Positions 1 through 11,196 are shown, counted from the first letter of the stretch. The stretch: DNA of 30,702 nucleotides from Paulinella micropora (GCA_009731375.1 BJOX01000196.1:296550-327251); one strand, 5' to 3'. A program made the numbers and translations. The notes: generated from the letters alone by a model not told the origin.

Positions 1-221
<221 letters not shown>

Positions 222-225
222 CTGC

Positions 226-258
226 AGAGATAGATAGATACTAGATAGATAGATAGAT

Positions 259-304
<46 letters not shown>

Positions 305-504
305 GACACAGAGAGAGTGAGATAGATAGATAGATAGATAGAGATAGATAGATAGATAGATAGATAGATATAGATAGAGAGAGAGAGAGATAGAGAGACA
401 GAGAGATAGATGGATAGAGAGATAGATGGATAGAGAGATAGATAGATGGATAGATCGGTAGACGGATACATATATATATATATATATATATTTATTTATA
501 TATT

Positions 505-543
<39 letters not shown>

Positions 544-553
544 GGAGAGAGGG

Positions 554-634
<81 letters not shown>

Positions 635-763
635 TATATATAGNNNNNNNNNNATAGATAAATAGATAGATAGATAGATAGATGGATGGATGATTGTAGA
701 TAGAGAGATAGATAGCTAGATAGATAGATAGATGGGTACCTAGATTACACTTTATCATGCATC

Positions 764-826
<63 letters not shown>

Positions 827-942
827 AGATGGATAGAATAGGATAGGGGGATGGATGGATGGATAGATAGATAGGTAGGTAGGTATGTATGTAGGTAGGT
901 AGGTAGGCAGGTAGGCAGGTAGGCAGGTAGGCAGGTAGGTAG

Positions 943-1012
<70 letters not shown>

Positions 1013-1055
1013 GANNNNNNNNNNGTAGGTAGGTAGGTAGGTAGGTAGAGAGAGA

Positions 1056-1116
<61 letters not shown>

Positions 1117-1127
1117 GAGAGAGAGAC

Positions 1128-1189
<62 letters not shown>

Positions 1190-1215
1190 GTAGATAGATA
1201 TATAGATATATAGAC

Positions 1216-1253
<38 letters not shown>

Positions 1254-1294
1254 ATAAATAGATAGATAAATAGATAGATAGATAGACAGATAGG

Positions 1295-1358
<64 letters not shown>

Positions 1359-1360
1359 AT
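226..1360. repeat. Mixed GATA, GA, TA and GGTA arrays
   Basis: Successive blocks are GATA (226-465), TA (468-527), GA (528-634), GATA (654-737), GA (768-822), GGTA/GGCA (868-943), GA (944-1007), GGTA (1025-1047), GA (1048-1128) and GATA (1128-1360). Two 10-N gaps fall inside. Apart from short linkers such as 738-767 I see no coding island. Confidence 0.9.
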
Positions 1361-1361
1361 C

Positions 1362-1393
1362 CTATTCTGAGGGTGGTCGAGAAAAGCTGTTTG
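1362..1393 (-). pseudogene. Decayed duplicate of exon 15
   Basis: The first half matches exon 15 (QTAFLD); the second half has diverged (HPQNR). The donor GT has become GA (ATAGGATTC), so it should not splice as an internal exon. Confidence 0.5.
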
Positions 1394-1505
1394 CTTCAAT
1401 AATATAATCTTTTCCTTCCTTTTGTATCTTATCTATCTATCTATCTATCTATCTACCTACCTACCTACCTATCTACCTATCTACCTACCTATCTATCTAT
1501 CTATA

Positions 1506-1560
<55 letters not shown>

Positions 1561-1583
1561 AGTGCCCATCTCCAGCCACCAAC

Positions 1584-1628
1584 TGGCGGCGGGGTGGAAT
1601 GGATGCCTATGTCTTCGGATATGCAGAG
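1584..1628 (-). CDS. Unplaced exon-like island (45 nt, phase 0>0)
   Basis: On the minus strand GGTCTATCAG precedes codons for LCISEDIGIHSTPPP and a possible donor CCA|GTTGGT. The plus strand is also open (MDAYVFGYAELIDQTYL), so the strand is uncertain. The phase does not follow exon 15. Confidence 0.2.
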
Positions 1629-1643
1629 CTGATAGACCAAACA

Positions 1644-1722
<79 letters not shown>

Positions 1723-1730
1723 ATCTAGAT

Positions 1731-1755
1731 ATGTTCTCCGAAGCTGGTCGAGACA
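1731..1755 (-). pseudogene. Fragment of the exon 15 family
   Basis: The plus strand ATGTTCTCCGAAGCTGGTCG resembles the 3' half of exon 15. The donor GT is changed and the 5' half is replaced by GTCT repeat. Confidence 0.35.
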
Positions 1756-1787
1756 GACAGATAGACAGACAGATAGATAGATAGATC

Positions 1788-1869
<82 letters not shown>

Positions 1870-1872
1870 AAC

Positions 1873-1904
1873 CTTGTCCGAGCCTGGTCGAGAAAAGCTG
1901 TTTG
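1873..1904 (-). CDS. Duplicate of exon 15 with intact splice sites
   Basis: The exonic 32 nt match the copy at 1968-1999 exactly ([10 protein letters not shown]). The acceptor is GAAG and the donor is AAG|GTTTCT, so the boundaries are usable. Both copies are phase 0>2, so they cannot be joined to each other in frame. They could only be alternatives. Confidence 0.45.
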
Positions 1905-1926
1905 CTTCAAGATAGATAGATAGATC

Positions 1927-1966
<40 letters not shown>

Positions 1967-1967
1967 C

Positions 1968-1999
1968 CTTGTCCGAGCCTGGTCGAGAAAAGCTGTTTG
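1968..1999 (-). CDS. Exon 15 of the chain (32 nt, phase 0>2)
   Basis: Acceptor ATCATTGAAG, frame encoding [10 protein letters not shown], donor AAG|GTATCT running straight into a TATC array. It is the best-preserved of several copies. Confidence 0.5.
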
Positions 2000-2079
2000 C
2001 TTCAATGATAGAATCTGCTTGTTGCACCTAAATAAATTGCATCGAAGTAAAGATAGAAATATAGATAGATAGATAGATA

Positions 2080-2660
2080 GATGAGATGTCGCAAAGGAAT
2101 GTAGTCCTTGCAAAGGAACGCAGTTTCACATCAAACAGTAATTTGTGTACTGTGCATGTGTCCGGGATGGGAATCACGGGTAGACTGTGTTCTGGAAAAA
2201 AGAAGAGGAGGAAGGACGTTGAAGAAAAAGGCAATCTAGGAATGGAGAGTGGGGAGGATAAGGAAGAAGAGAAAGAAAAGGAGGCCGTTAGTCCAAGTGT
2301 TTTGAGCACCGTAAGCTTGCGCAAGCTACAATGATGACATTGTGTAAAGGCCTACCCCCGAAGGGACCTAGCCCGGGTTATGCAACACTGGACGGCTATG
2401 ACGGAATGCAGGATGAGAGATAAGGGGAGGATGAGAGGGAGGGCGGATTGGAGTTCTTCTTCAATGTCTTTCCATACGCTTGGTGTTGATGGCAAAATCA
2501 GGTGCTTTCTTCTTTCGATTGGTTCTTTCGGGGCACTTCTTGGACGAAATGAGAGTATGTCTCGGCGTCAACACTGTGGGTGGAATCCGGGTTGACAATG
2601 CCGGGTTGTGACTTATAGTCCGGATGGACGTGCACTTTTGGACTCTTCTTTTCGAGGAGG
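2080..2660 (-). mobile_element. Element B, copy 1, LINE-like fragment
   Basis: Positions 2080-2411 are repeated at 10344-10674. On the minus strand it ends GCGACATCTCATC and passes into TATC repeat, like element A. Beyond 2411 the minus strand has an open frame of about 60 codons ending at TAG 2352-2354, with segments RRKHLILPSTPSVWKDIEEE and LHSVIAVQCCITRARS. This recalls the linker region of LINE open reading frames. GCTTGCGCAAGC near 2317 is a perfect 12-bp palindrome. Confidence 0.5.
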
Positions 2661-2661
2661 C

Positions 2662-2751
<90 letters not shown>

Positions 2752-2783
2752 GTAGGTAGGTAGATAGAAAGATAGATAGATAT

Positions 2784-2857
<74 letters not shown>

Positions 2858-3008
2858 GGATAGATAGATGGATAGGTAGATACTTTCTCTGAAGCTTGTC
2901 GAGAAAGGTTCGTCTTTACTCTTGTTGCTGTCGGAACGTCTTTCTCTTTTTCTTTTTCTTTTTCTTTTTCTTTTTTATTTTCTTTTTCAGCTGTTGAGGA
3001 TGCCTACA

Positions 3009-3054
<46 letters not shown>

Positions 3055-3101
3055 GGATAGATGGATAGATGGATGGATGGATGGATGGATAGATGGATAG
3101 G

Positions 3102-3151
<50 letters not shown>

Positions 3152-3152
3152 T

Positions 3153-3206
<54 letters not shown>

Positions 3207-3263
3207 GGATGGATGGATGGATGGATAGATAGATAGATAGATAGATAGATGGATGGATAGATG

Positions 3264-3344
<81 letters not shown>

Positions 3345-3487
3345 ACAGGTAGGTAGGTAGATAGGTAGGTAGGTAGGTTGGTTGGTAGGAAGGTAGATAT
3401 ATAGATGGATACATAGACATATAGATAGAAGATAGGTAGATAGATAGGTAGATAGGTAGAGATAGATAGATAGACAGATAGATAGAC

Positions 3488-3563
<76 letters not shown>

Positions 3564-3576
3564 GGATGGATGGATG

Positions 3577-3623
<47 letters not shown>

Positions 3624-3672
3624 GTATGGATAGATGGATAGATGGATAGATGGATGGATGGATGGATGGATG

Positions 3673-3723
<51 letters not shown>

Positions 3724-3724
3724 G

Positions 3725-3766
<42 letters not shown>

Positions 3767-3826
3767 CAGATAGATAGACAGATAGATAGGTAGATAGGTA
3801 GGTAGATAGGTAGGTAGCTAGGTAGG

Positions 3827-3912
<86 letters not shown>
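2661..3912. repeat. GATA array, two blocks
   Basis: 2662-2880 and 3009-3912 are GATA with GGTA, GATG, GACA and TTGG variants. Exon 14 lies between them. Confidence 0.95.
2884..3003 (-). CDS. Exon 14 of the chain, K/E-rich (120 nt, phase 0>0)
   Basis: Acceptor CTATTGTAG, frame beginning [11 protein letters not shown], a run of alternating K and E, then [19 protein letters not shown] and donor AAA|GTATCT. An internal donor, AGA|GTAAAG at 2919, would give an 84-nt exon with the same phase. The K/E run comes from a GAAAAA repeat that is translated if this exon is real. The last 24 nt plus donor resemble the 3' end of exon 15 in a shifted frame. Confidence 0.45.
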
Positions 3913-3915
<3 letters not shown>

Positions 3916-4315
3916 GAGATATCGACTAATGTCAGAAAAAAGGAGCTTCTGATTTCGTCAACCAAGGAAGTCTGTGGGTAAAGTATTAACCCGATGCCCA
4001 GCTAAGCCGTGATGTTTGCACGGAAGGGACTGATACAGGCGATACCAAATCTCCCTAGTACCAGGCGGGGCCAGGGTTCGTTCCATAAGCGCCCCTTGCA
4101 GAACGAGCTCCCACCTCCATTACAGAGGACCCAGTAAGCAGATGGAGTTTCGAGACTGTTCGACAGTCTAGCATAAACCGACAGAGCACTGTGGGTTTTA
4201 TTCCGGGCTCAACAAGCGAGAAAGGGCACCCTGAGGGAACAGGATTGTGCTTCCCGTCGCTATTTCGGCATATGACTTATAGGCGTATGGCTAGGCACAC
4301 ATAAGGCACCCCACC
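3913..4315 (-). mobile_element. Element A, copy 1
   Basis: A 403-bp non-repetitive block, nearly identical in reverse orientation to 5418-5821. Read on the minus strand it ends CGATATCTCATC and passes directly into (TATC)n. Its other end (CACCCCACCA) abuts GATA sequence, as if 5'-truncated. The constant 3' end with a simple-repeat tail and a variable 5' end fit a non-LTR retrotransposon 3' region or a SINE. Confidence 0.6.
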
Positions 4316-4335
4316 AGATAGATAGATAGATAGAT

Positions 4336-4424
<89 letters not shown>

Positions 4425-4425
4425 G
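4316..4425. repeat. GATA array meeting a TATC array head to head
   Basis: GATA changes to CTAT at about 4369 (GATAGATAGCTATCTATC), giving a roughly 100-bp perfect palindrome between element A1 and the endonuclease-like frame. Confidence 0.9.
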
Positions 4426-4428
4426 TCT

Positions 4429-4670
4429 ATGTTTGTGAAAGAGGGCGAGCAGAAGCCTAAGGGACAGTCATTTCATCGACCATCCCTGCTTGACACTGCA
4501 AACGATTGGCAACTCCAAACCCAATACACCGGTTCTGAGCAAGCCATTCCTGTCCACATTTGTGTCACTGACCTCCGCCCCGATATCGTTGTCTGGTCAC
4601 TGTCTACCAAGATATGTATTCTGATCGAGCTAACGTGCCCGGTCGAGGAAAACATCCTTGACGCACGAGC
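4429..4670 (+). CDS. Fragment of LINE-type ORF, restriction-like endonuclease-like segment
   Basis: Eighty codons follow an in-frame TAG at 4423-4425 and run into the 541-N gap. Residues 50-56 are RPDIVVW and 66-69 are IELT, flanked by hydrophobic strands. This PD...hydrophobic-E pattern recalls the PD-(D/E)XK endonuclease-like segment near the C-terminus of some animal retrotransposon proteins; the usual ExK lysine is not seen (ELT). A TATC array lies directly upstream, consistent with a 5'-truncated insertion. Element A2 lies downstream on the same strand and could be its 3' untranslated region. The identification is by motif memory only. Confidence 0.4.
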
Positions 4671-5211
4671 NNNNNNNNNNNNNNNNNNNNNNNNNNNNNN
4701 NNNNNNNNNNNNNNNNNNNNNNNNNNNNNNNNNNNNNNNNNNNNNNNNNNNNNNNNNNNNNNNNNNNNNNNNNNNNNNNNNNNNNNNNNNNNNNNNNNNN
4801 NNNNNNNNNNNNNNNNNNNNNNNNNNNNNNNNNNNNNNNNNNNNNNNNNNNNNNNNNNNNNNNNNNNNNNNNNNNNNNNNNNNNNNNNNNNNNNNNNNNN
4901 NNNNNNNNNNNNNNNNNNNNNNNNNNNNNNNNNNNNNNNNNNNNNNNNNNNNNNNNNNNNNNNNNNNNNNNNNNNNNNNNNNNNNNNNNNNNNNNNNNNN
5001 NNNNNNNNNNNNNNNNNNNNNNNNNNNNNNNNNNNNNNNNNNNNNNNNNNNNNNNNNNNNNNNNNNNNNNNNNNNNNNNNNNNNNNNNNNNNNNNNNNNN
5101 NNNNNNNNNNNNNNNNNNNNNNNNNNNNNNNNNNNNNNNNNNNNNNNNNNNNNNNNNNNNNNNNNNNNNNNNNNNNNNNNNNNNNNNNNNNNNNNNNNNN
5201 NNNNNNNNNNN
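4671..5211. other. Assembly gap, 541 N
   Basis: It cuts the endonuclease-like reading frame. Its size differs from the seven 10-N gaps at 644, 1015, 10207, 17890, 18250, 18669 and 28802, so it may be an estimated length. Confidence 0.98.
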
Positions 5212-5240
5212 CCTACCTACCTACCCATCTACCTATCTAC

Positions 5241-5291
<51 letters not shown>

Positions 5292-5300
5292 CTATCTACG
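5212..5300. repeat. TACC/TATC array after the large gap
   Basis: CCTA then CTAT repeats leading into the 5' extension of element A2. Confidence 0.9.
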
Positions 5301-5821
5301 GAATGAACCAAGGCCACTTGAGGTGTCACTGACCCTCTCTTGGGCTTGATTTTTTGAAATGGGTGCCATCTGTCGACAGACAGAGAATTAGGGGATGGTG
5401 TGGGTGTGCTGGGCCCGTGGTGGGGTGCCTTATGTGTGCCTAGCCATACGCCTATAAGTCACATGCCGAAATAGCGACGGGAAGCACAATCCTGTTCCCT
5501 CAGGGTGCCCTTTCTCGCTTGTTGAGCCCGGAATAAAACCCACAGTGCTCTGTCGGTTTATACTAGACTGTCGAACAGTCTCGAAACTCCATCTGCTTAC
5601 TGGGCCCTCTGTAATGGAGGTGGGAGCTCGTTCTGCAAGGGGCGCTTTATGGAACGAGCCCTGGCCCCGCCTGGTACTAGGAAGCTTTGGTATTGCCTGT
5701 ATCAGTCCCTTCCATGCAAACATCACGGCTTAGCTGGGCATCGGGTTAATACTTTACCCACAGACTTCCTGGTTGACGAAATCAGAAGCTCCTTTTTTCT
5801 GACATTAGTCGATATTTCATC
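5301..5821 (+). mobile_element. Element A, copy 2, with 5' extension
   Basis: Positions 5418-5821 are the inverted partner of copy 1. Positions 5301-5417 extend the element on its 5' side with sequence absent from copy 1. It ends GATATTTCATC and continues into (TACC/TATC)n. It lies downstream of, and on the same strand as, the endonuclease-like frame at 4429. Confidence 0.6.
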
Positions 5822-5945
5822 TACCTATCTACCTACCTACCTACCTACCTAGCTACCTACCTACCTATCTATCTATCCACCTACCTATCTACCTATCTAC
5901 CACCTACCTATCTATCTATCTATCCATCCATCCATCCATCTATCC

Positions 5946-5994
<49 letters not shown>

Positions 5995-6031
5995 CCGGCA
6001 GCGGTTTCGTCTGTGCCACCCACTACCAGAA

Positions 6032-6084
<53 letters not shown>

Positions 6085-6163
6085 CCTACCTATCTATCTA
6101 TCTATCTATCTATCTATTTCGTCTGTGCCACCCACTACCAGAAAAAACACGACTCAAGTTTTC

Positions 6164-6213
<50 letters not shown>

Positions 6214-6282
6214 CATCTATCTATCTATCCATCTATCTATCCATCTATCCGCCTATCTATCCATCTATCTATCTATCTATCT

Positions 6283-6338
<56 letters not shown>

Positions 6339-6370
6339 GTGGATAAATAGATAGACAGACAGATAGATAA

Positions 6371-6401
<31 letters not shown>

Positions 6402-6423
6402 GATAGATAGATAGGTAGATAGG

Positions 6424-6471
<48 letters not shown>

Positions 6472-6607
6472 CCTCGGTCGTGTTTTTTCTGGTGGTGGGT
6501 GGCACAGACAAACCGCCGCCGGTAGATAGGTAGATAATTAGATAGATAGATAGATGGATGGATGGATGGATGGATGGATAGATAGATTGATAGATATATA
6601 GACAGAC
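5820..6607. repeat. GATA/TATC palindrome carrying four copies of the exon 13 tail
   Basis: The array switches from CTAT to GATA at about 6284. A ~40-50-bp segment, GTCTGTGCCACCCACTACCAG with flanks, occurs forward at about 6010-6030 and 6118-6163. It occurs reversed at about 6472-6522 and as the real exon end at 6608-6655. The three extra copies lack an acceptor. The copy at 6472-6522 keeps the donor-like GAG|GTCTAT. Confidence 0.75.
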
Positions 6608-7260
6608 CTCGGTCGTGTTTTTTCTGGTAGTGGGTGGCACAGACGAAACAGCCGCCTCTGTCGATATGGTCGATTTCGTTGTTTTTGTTGTTGTTGTTGT
6701 TGTTGCAGCTGTAGATGTTGTTTCCTTCTTGGGAGACGTGCGGGTCTGACGCCTTCGCCTCAGCATTTCCTGTCCTGCCTGTGCGGTCAAAGCCATAGGA
6801 TCCGCCGTTTGTGGTTCTGGTTGTGGTTGCGGTTGTTGTTGTGGTTGTTGTTGTTCTGCTTGTTGTTGTTCTTGTTGGGCTTGTTCTGCCTGCGCTGCAA
6901 CGCTTGCTGTTGTGGTTGTTTCCTTGTTTGCTGTTTCAGAGATGTTTGACTTCCGTTTCAGCATTTCCTGGCCAGCCAGCGCGGTCCATGCAATTGGATC
7001 GGTTACAACCGCCTTTGAATCAGATGCTGAGGCAACGTCGGTGGTCGTCGCTGCTGCTGTTGCCGTGGTTGCTGTTGTTGCTGTTGTGGTTGTCGCTGGT
7101 GCTGCTGCTGCTGTTGCAGTCGCTGTTGACGTCGAGGCTATTCTGCTAGCTGCGTGTGGTAAAGCTGCTGGCGATGTTTTGGTCCTCGTGCTATCCACAC
7201 CAGATTGTCGTCGAAACATTTTCTGCCTAGCCTCAGCCGCGGCCAACGCAATAGGATCCA
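6608..7260 (-). CDS. Exon 13 of the chain, largest exon, DPIA repeats and Q/A/T-rich (653 nt, phase 1>0)
   Basis: The acceptor is the minus-strand GT array ending GTGTGTAG|TG. There are 217 uninterrupted codons, then donor GAG|GTCTGT. Three motif copies are visible: DPIALAAAEARQKMFRRQ at about residues 1-18, DPIAWTALAGQEMLKRKS about 85-90 residues in, and DPMALTAQAGQEMLRRRR about 150 residues in. The consensus is DP-I/M-A followed by an alanine-rich segment and a basic cluster. Between them lie A/T-rich and Q/P-rich linkers (QQPQQQPQPQPEPQ). The end is rich in T/K. The codons are varied and GC-rich, unlike the flanking arrays. The alanine-rich core plus basic end could be a short helix or a processing or binding motif; this is inference. 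Family not recognised. Confidence 0.75.
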
Positions 7261-7364
7261 CTACACACACACACACACACACACGCACACACGCACACAC
7301 ACACACACACGCAAAGACATAATTTTAAATTTCGAACGGCTTGCACTGCGACGGGAGGCGAACA
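7261..7364. repeat. (CA)n array and short linker
   Basis: CA repeat at 7263-7312 whose minus strand forms the acceptor tract of exon 13. A 50-bp AT-rich linker leads to the minisatellite. Confidence 0.85.
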
Positions 7365-8207
7365 TGTGGGTAAGTTTCCGGAAAGTTACCGCAAATACCA
7401 GAAAATTCGCTGCCTTTATCGCTCTCTCTCAAACACGTGGTAAGTTTCCGGGCATTGACCGCAAATATGAAAAAATTTCGCCTCCTTTTCTCTCTCTCTC
7501 TCTCTCGAACATGTGGGTAAGTTTCCGGAAAGTTACCGCAAATACCAGAAAATTCGCTGCCTTTATCGCTCTCTCAAACACGTGGTAAGTTTCCGGGAAT
7601 TTACCGCAAATATCAAAAAAATTCGCTGCCTTTGTCTCTCTCTCTCGAACATGTGGCGAGTTTCCGGGACTTTACCGCAAATATCGAAAACTTTCGCTCC
7701 TTTTGTCTCTCTCTCTCTCTCTCGAACATGTGGGTAATTTTCCGGAAAAGTTACCGCAAATACCAGAAAATTTGCTGCCTTTGTCGCTCTCTCTCAAACA
7801 CGTGGTAAGTTTCCGGGAATTTACCGCAAATATCAAACAATTTCGCTGCCTTTGTCTCTCTCTCTCGAACATTTGGCAAGTTTCCGGGAATTTGCCGCAA
7901 ATATCGAAAAATTTCGCCTCCTTTTGTCTCTCTCTCTCGAACATGTGGGTAATTTTCCGGGAAGTTACCGCAAATACCAGAAATTTGCTGCCTTTGTCGC
8001 TCTCTCTCGAACACGTGGTAAGTTTCCGGGAATTCAACGCAAATATCGAAAAATTTCGCTGCCTTTGTCTCTTTCTCGAACATGTGGTAAGTTTCCGGGA
8101 AGGTACCGCAAAAATCCAAAAGATTTCGCTGCCTTTGTCTTGTGGTGAGTTTCCGGGAATTTACCGCATACATCGGAAAATTTCCCTGCCTTTGTCTCTC
8201 TCTCTAC
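7365..8207. repeat. Minisatellite, 12 units of 58-78 bp
   Basis: The unit consensus on the plus strand is GTGGTAAGTTTCCGGGAATT, then ACCGCAAATA, about 10 variable bases, TTCGCTGCCTTTGTC and a CT run ending CGAACATGTG or CAAACACGTG. Two or three unit types alternate (CACGTG versus CATGTG junctions, ACCAGAAAATT versus TATCGAAAAATT). Many units carry a GTAAGT. It fills the intron between exons 12 and 13 of the minus-strand gene. Confidence 0.85.
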
Positions 8208-8249
8208 CTTGACGCGCTGCTGGGGTAGACACTTCTGTAGTGCTTACAC
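8208..8249 (-). CDS. Exon 12 of the chain (42 nt, phase 1>1)
   Basis: Acceptor TATCTATAG, frame encoding [13 protein letters not shown], donor CAAG|GTAGAG followed by GAGAGAG. This is the only member of the four-copy family 8.2-9.14 kb that keeps a proper donor. The intron that follows is filled by the 70-bp minisatellite. Confidence 0.55.
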
Positions 8250-8265
8250 CTATAGATAGATAGAC

Positions 8266-8355
<90 letters not shown>

Positions 8356-8385
8356 GTAGGTAGGCAGATAGGTAGGTAGGTAGAC

Positions 8386-8442
<57 letters not shown>

Positions 8443-8443
<1 letters not shown>

Positions 8444-8479
8444 GCGTTGCTAGGGCAGACACTTCTGTACTAGCTTCAC
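8443..8479 (-). pseudogene. Duplicated exon start, copy 1 (related to exon 12)
   Basis: Same 37-nt exon start (codons for [11 protein letters not shown]) with the CTACAG acceptor, cut by a TATC array at the same position as the other two copies. The identical break point suggests that the truncated form itself was duplicated. Confidence 0.5.
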
Positions 8480-8482
8480 CTG

Positions 8483-8563
<81 letters not shown>

Positions 8564-8564
8564 G

Positions 8565-8605
<41 letters not shown>

Positions 8606-8672
8606 GTAGATAGGTAGGTAGGTAGATAGATAGATAGATAGATAGATAGGTAGGTAGATAGATAGATAGATA

Positions 8673-8709
8673 GGCGTTGCTAGGGCAGACAGTTCTGTAC
8701 TAGCTTCAC
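8673..8709 (-). pseudogene. Duplicated exon start, copy 2 (related to exon 12)
   Basis: Nearly identical to the copy at 9101-9137, with one coding change (V to L in the STEVSA core). It has the same TACAG acceptor and is cut at the same ACGCC|TATC point, with no donor before the next copy. Confidence 0.5.
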
Positions 8710-8737
8710 CTGTACATAACATACATACATACATACA

Positions 8738-8770
<33 letters not shown>

Positions 8771-8789
8771 TCGCGCATACAGTAAAAGC

Positions 8790-8853
<64 letters not shown>

Positions 8854-8854
8854 G

Positions 8855-8997
<143 letters not shown>

Positions 8998-9034
8998 GTA
9001 GGTAGGTAGGTAGGTAGGTAGGTAGGTAGGTAGG

Positions 9035-9100
<66 letters not shown>

Positions 9101-9101
<1 letters not shown>

Positions 9102-9137
9102 GCGTTGCTAGGGCAGACACTTCTGTACTAGCTTCAC
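9101..9137 (-). pseudogene. Duplicated exon start, copy 3 (related to exon 12)
   Basis: Acceptor ATGTACAG then GT and codons for [11 protein letters not shown], passing into a TATC array at ACGCC|TATC. Its nearest relative is exon 12 at 8208 ([13 protein letters not shown]). On the minus strand the frame stays open through the TATC and GTCT arrays to T|GTATGC at 8780. A 357-nt exon 8781-9137 of phase 1>1 containing translated microsatellite is therefore formally possible. Confidence 0.35.
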
Positions 9138-9250
9138 CTGTACATAACATAACATACATACATACATACATACATACATACATACATACATACGTACATA
9201 TATACACACATACATACATACATACATGTATTCGCGCATACAGTAAGAGC

Positions 9251-9377
<127 letters not shown>

Positions 9378-9392
9378 TACAGACAGACAGAC

Positions 9393-9461
<69 letters not shown>

Positions 9462-9479
9462 CATATGCCGTTTCCGTCT

Positions 9480-9706
9480 CTTCATCCTTCTTCTTCTTCT
9501 TCTTCTTCTTCTTCTTCTTCTTCTTCTTCTTTTTTCTTCTTTTTTTCTTCTTTCTTTCTTCTTTCTTCCTTCTTCCTTCTTCTTCTTTTCTTCTTTCTTC
9601 CTTCTTTTTCCTTCTTTTTCCTTCTTTCTTTATTCTTTCTTTCTTCTTTCTTTCTTCTTTCTTCTTTCTTTCTTCTTTCTTTCTTCTTTCTTTCTTCTTT
9701 CTTTCT

Positions 9707-9739
<33 letters not shown>

Positions 9740-9805
9740 TTCCTTCTTCTTCTTCTTCTTCTTCTTGTTCTTCTTCTTCTTCTTCTTCTTCGTCGCTTCT
9801 CCTCC
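9480..9805. repeat. Pyrimidine tract (TTC, TTTC, TTTTC)
   Basis: TTC repeats at 9488-9531 and 9745-9792 flank TTTC-type repeats, giving over 300 nt that is almost purely pyrimidine on the plus strand. Confidence 0.95.
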
Positions 9806-9848
9806 TCCTCCTCCTTTCGCCCCTTTGCTTGATTTTCCCGCCCTAGAG

Positions 9849-10343
<495 letters not shown>

Positions 10344-10674
10344 GATGAGATGTCGCAAAGGAATGTAGTCCTTGCAAAGGAACGCAGTTTCACATCAAAC
10401 AATAATTTGTGTACTGTGCATGTGTCCGGGATGGGAATCACGGGTAGACTGTGTTCTGGAAAAAGAAGAGGAGGAAGGACGTTGAAGAAAAAGGCAATCT
10501 AGGAATGGAGAGTGGGAGGATAAGGAAGAAGAGAAAGAAAAGGAAGCCGTTAGTCCAAGTGTTTTGAGCACCGTAAGCTTGCGCAAGCTACAATGATGAC
10601 ATTGTATGAGGCCTAAACCCCCGCAGGGACCTAGCCCGGGCTATGCAACACTGGACGGCTATGATGGAATGCAG
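10344..10674 (-). mobile_element. Element B, copy 2
   Basis: High identity to 2080-2411, with small indels that shift the minus-strand frame. It starts GATGAGATGTCG immediately after GATA repeats. Past 10674 the sequence differs from copy 1, so the two copies have different 5' breakpoints. Confidence 0.6.
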
Positions 10675-10763
10675 TCACCAATACGGACTAGAGGAAGATT
10701 AGTCCAATTTTTGACTGCACAGGAGCGATAAATCGCAAAAGAGCAACGAGCTACGCAGGAGGA

Positions 10764-10764
<1 letters not shown>

Positions 10765-10831
<67 letters not shown>

Positions 10832-10902
10832 GTCCATTCGCCTCCTCGCTTGATGTTTTAGACCCTGCAGGAAAAATAGGATAGATAGATAGATAGATAG
10901 AT

Positions 10903-10949
<47 letters not shown>

Positions 10950-10972
10950 TAGATAGATAGATAGATAGATAT

Positions 10973-11026
<54 letters not shown>

Positions 11027-11149
11027 GAACGAGTGTATGTACGAATTTATGTATGTATGTATGTATGCATGCATGCATGTATGTATTTATGTACGAATGT
11101 ATGTATGTATGCATGTATGTATGTATGTATGTATGTATGTATGTATGTT
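10765..11149. repeat. GATA then ATGT arrays
   Basis: GATA at 10767-10830 and 10880-11026, then ATGT with ATGC and TTTA variants at 11035-11148. Confidence 0.95.
10831..10864 (-). pseudogene. Exon-like island with acceptor but no donor
   Basis: On the minus strand CCTATTTTTCCTGCAG is one of the best acceptors in the window. It precedes GG then codons for SKTSSEEANG, in the phase (1) shared by its neighbours. The island then runs into the TATC array with no GT. It looks like the 5' part of an exon whose 3' half and donor were replaced by the array; a read-through exon is also possible because TATC has no stop codon. Confidence 0.35.
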
Positions 11150-11157
11150 CGGTTTAC

Positions 11158-11196
11158 TTGAATCGGCTTCTGTAACAGCTCCCAACGCTCGTTCTT
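11158..11196 (-). CDS. Exon 11 of the chain (39 nt, phase 1>1)
   Basis: Acceptor AATGGTGTCAG, frame encoding EERALGAVTEADS, donor CAA|GTAAAC. It lies between the purine tract and an ATGT array. The split codons give E with exon 10 and S with exon 12. Confidence 0.5.

Larger units (their letters stand above)
1425..2079. repeat. TATC and GATA arrays around the exon 15 family
   Basis: CTAT on the plus strand at 1428-1560 and 1646-1727; GACA/GATA at 1752-1868; GATA at 1911-1965 and 2058-2080. Islands between them are listed separately. Confidence 0.9.

Noticed and set aside
2917-3004. Plus-strand exon after TTTTATTTTCTTTTTCAG
   Set aside because: A good acceptor on the plus strand, but the following frames stop within the GATA array (TAG) or at once; the minus-strand exon 14 explains the island better.
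5418-5821. tRNA-derived SINE promoter in element A
   Set aside because: I could not find convincing A and B box sequences or a tRNA fold; the element is left as LINE 3' end or SINE of unknown origin.
10831-10864. Placing the SKTSSEEANG island as a chain exon
   Set aside because: Its acceptor is excellent, but no GT follows before the TATC array. Reading through to the next GT gives a phase that does not fit exon 12.
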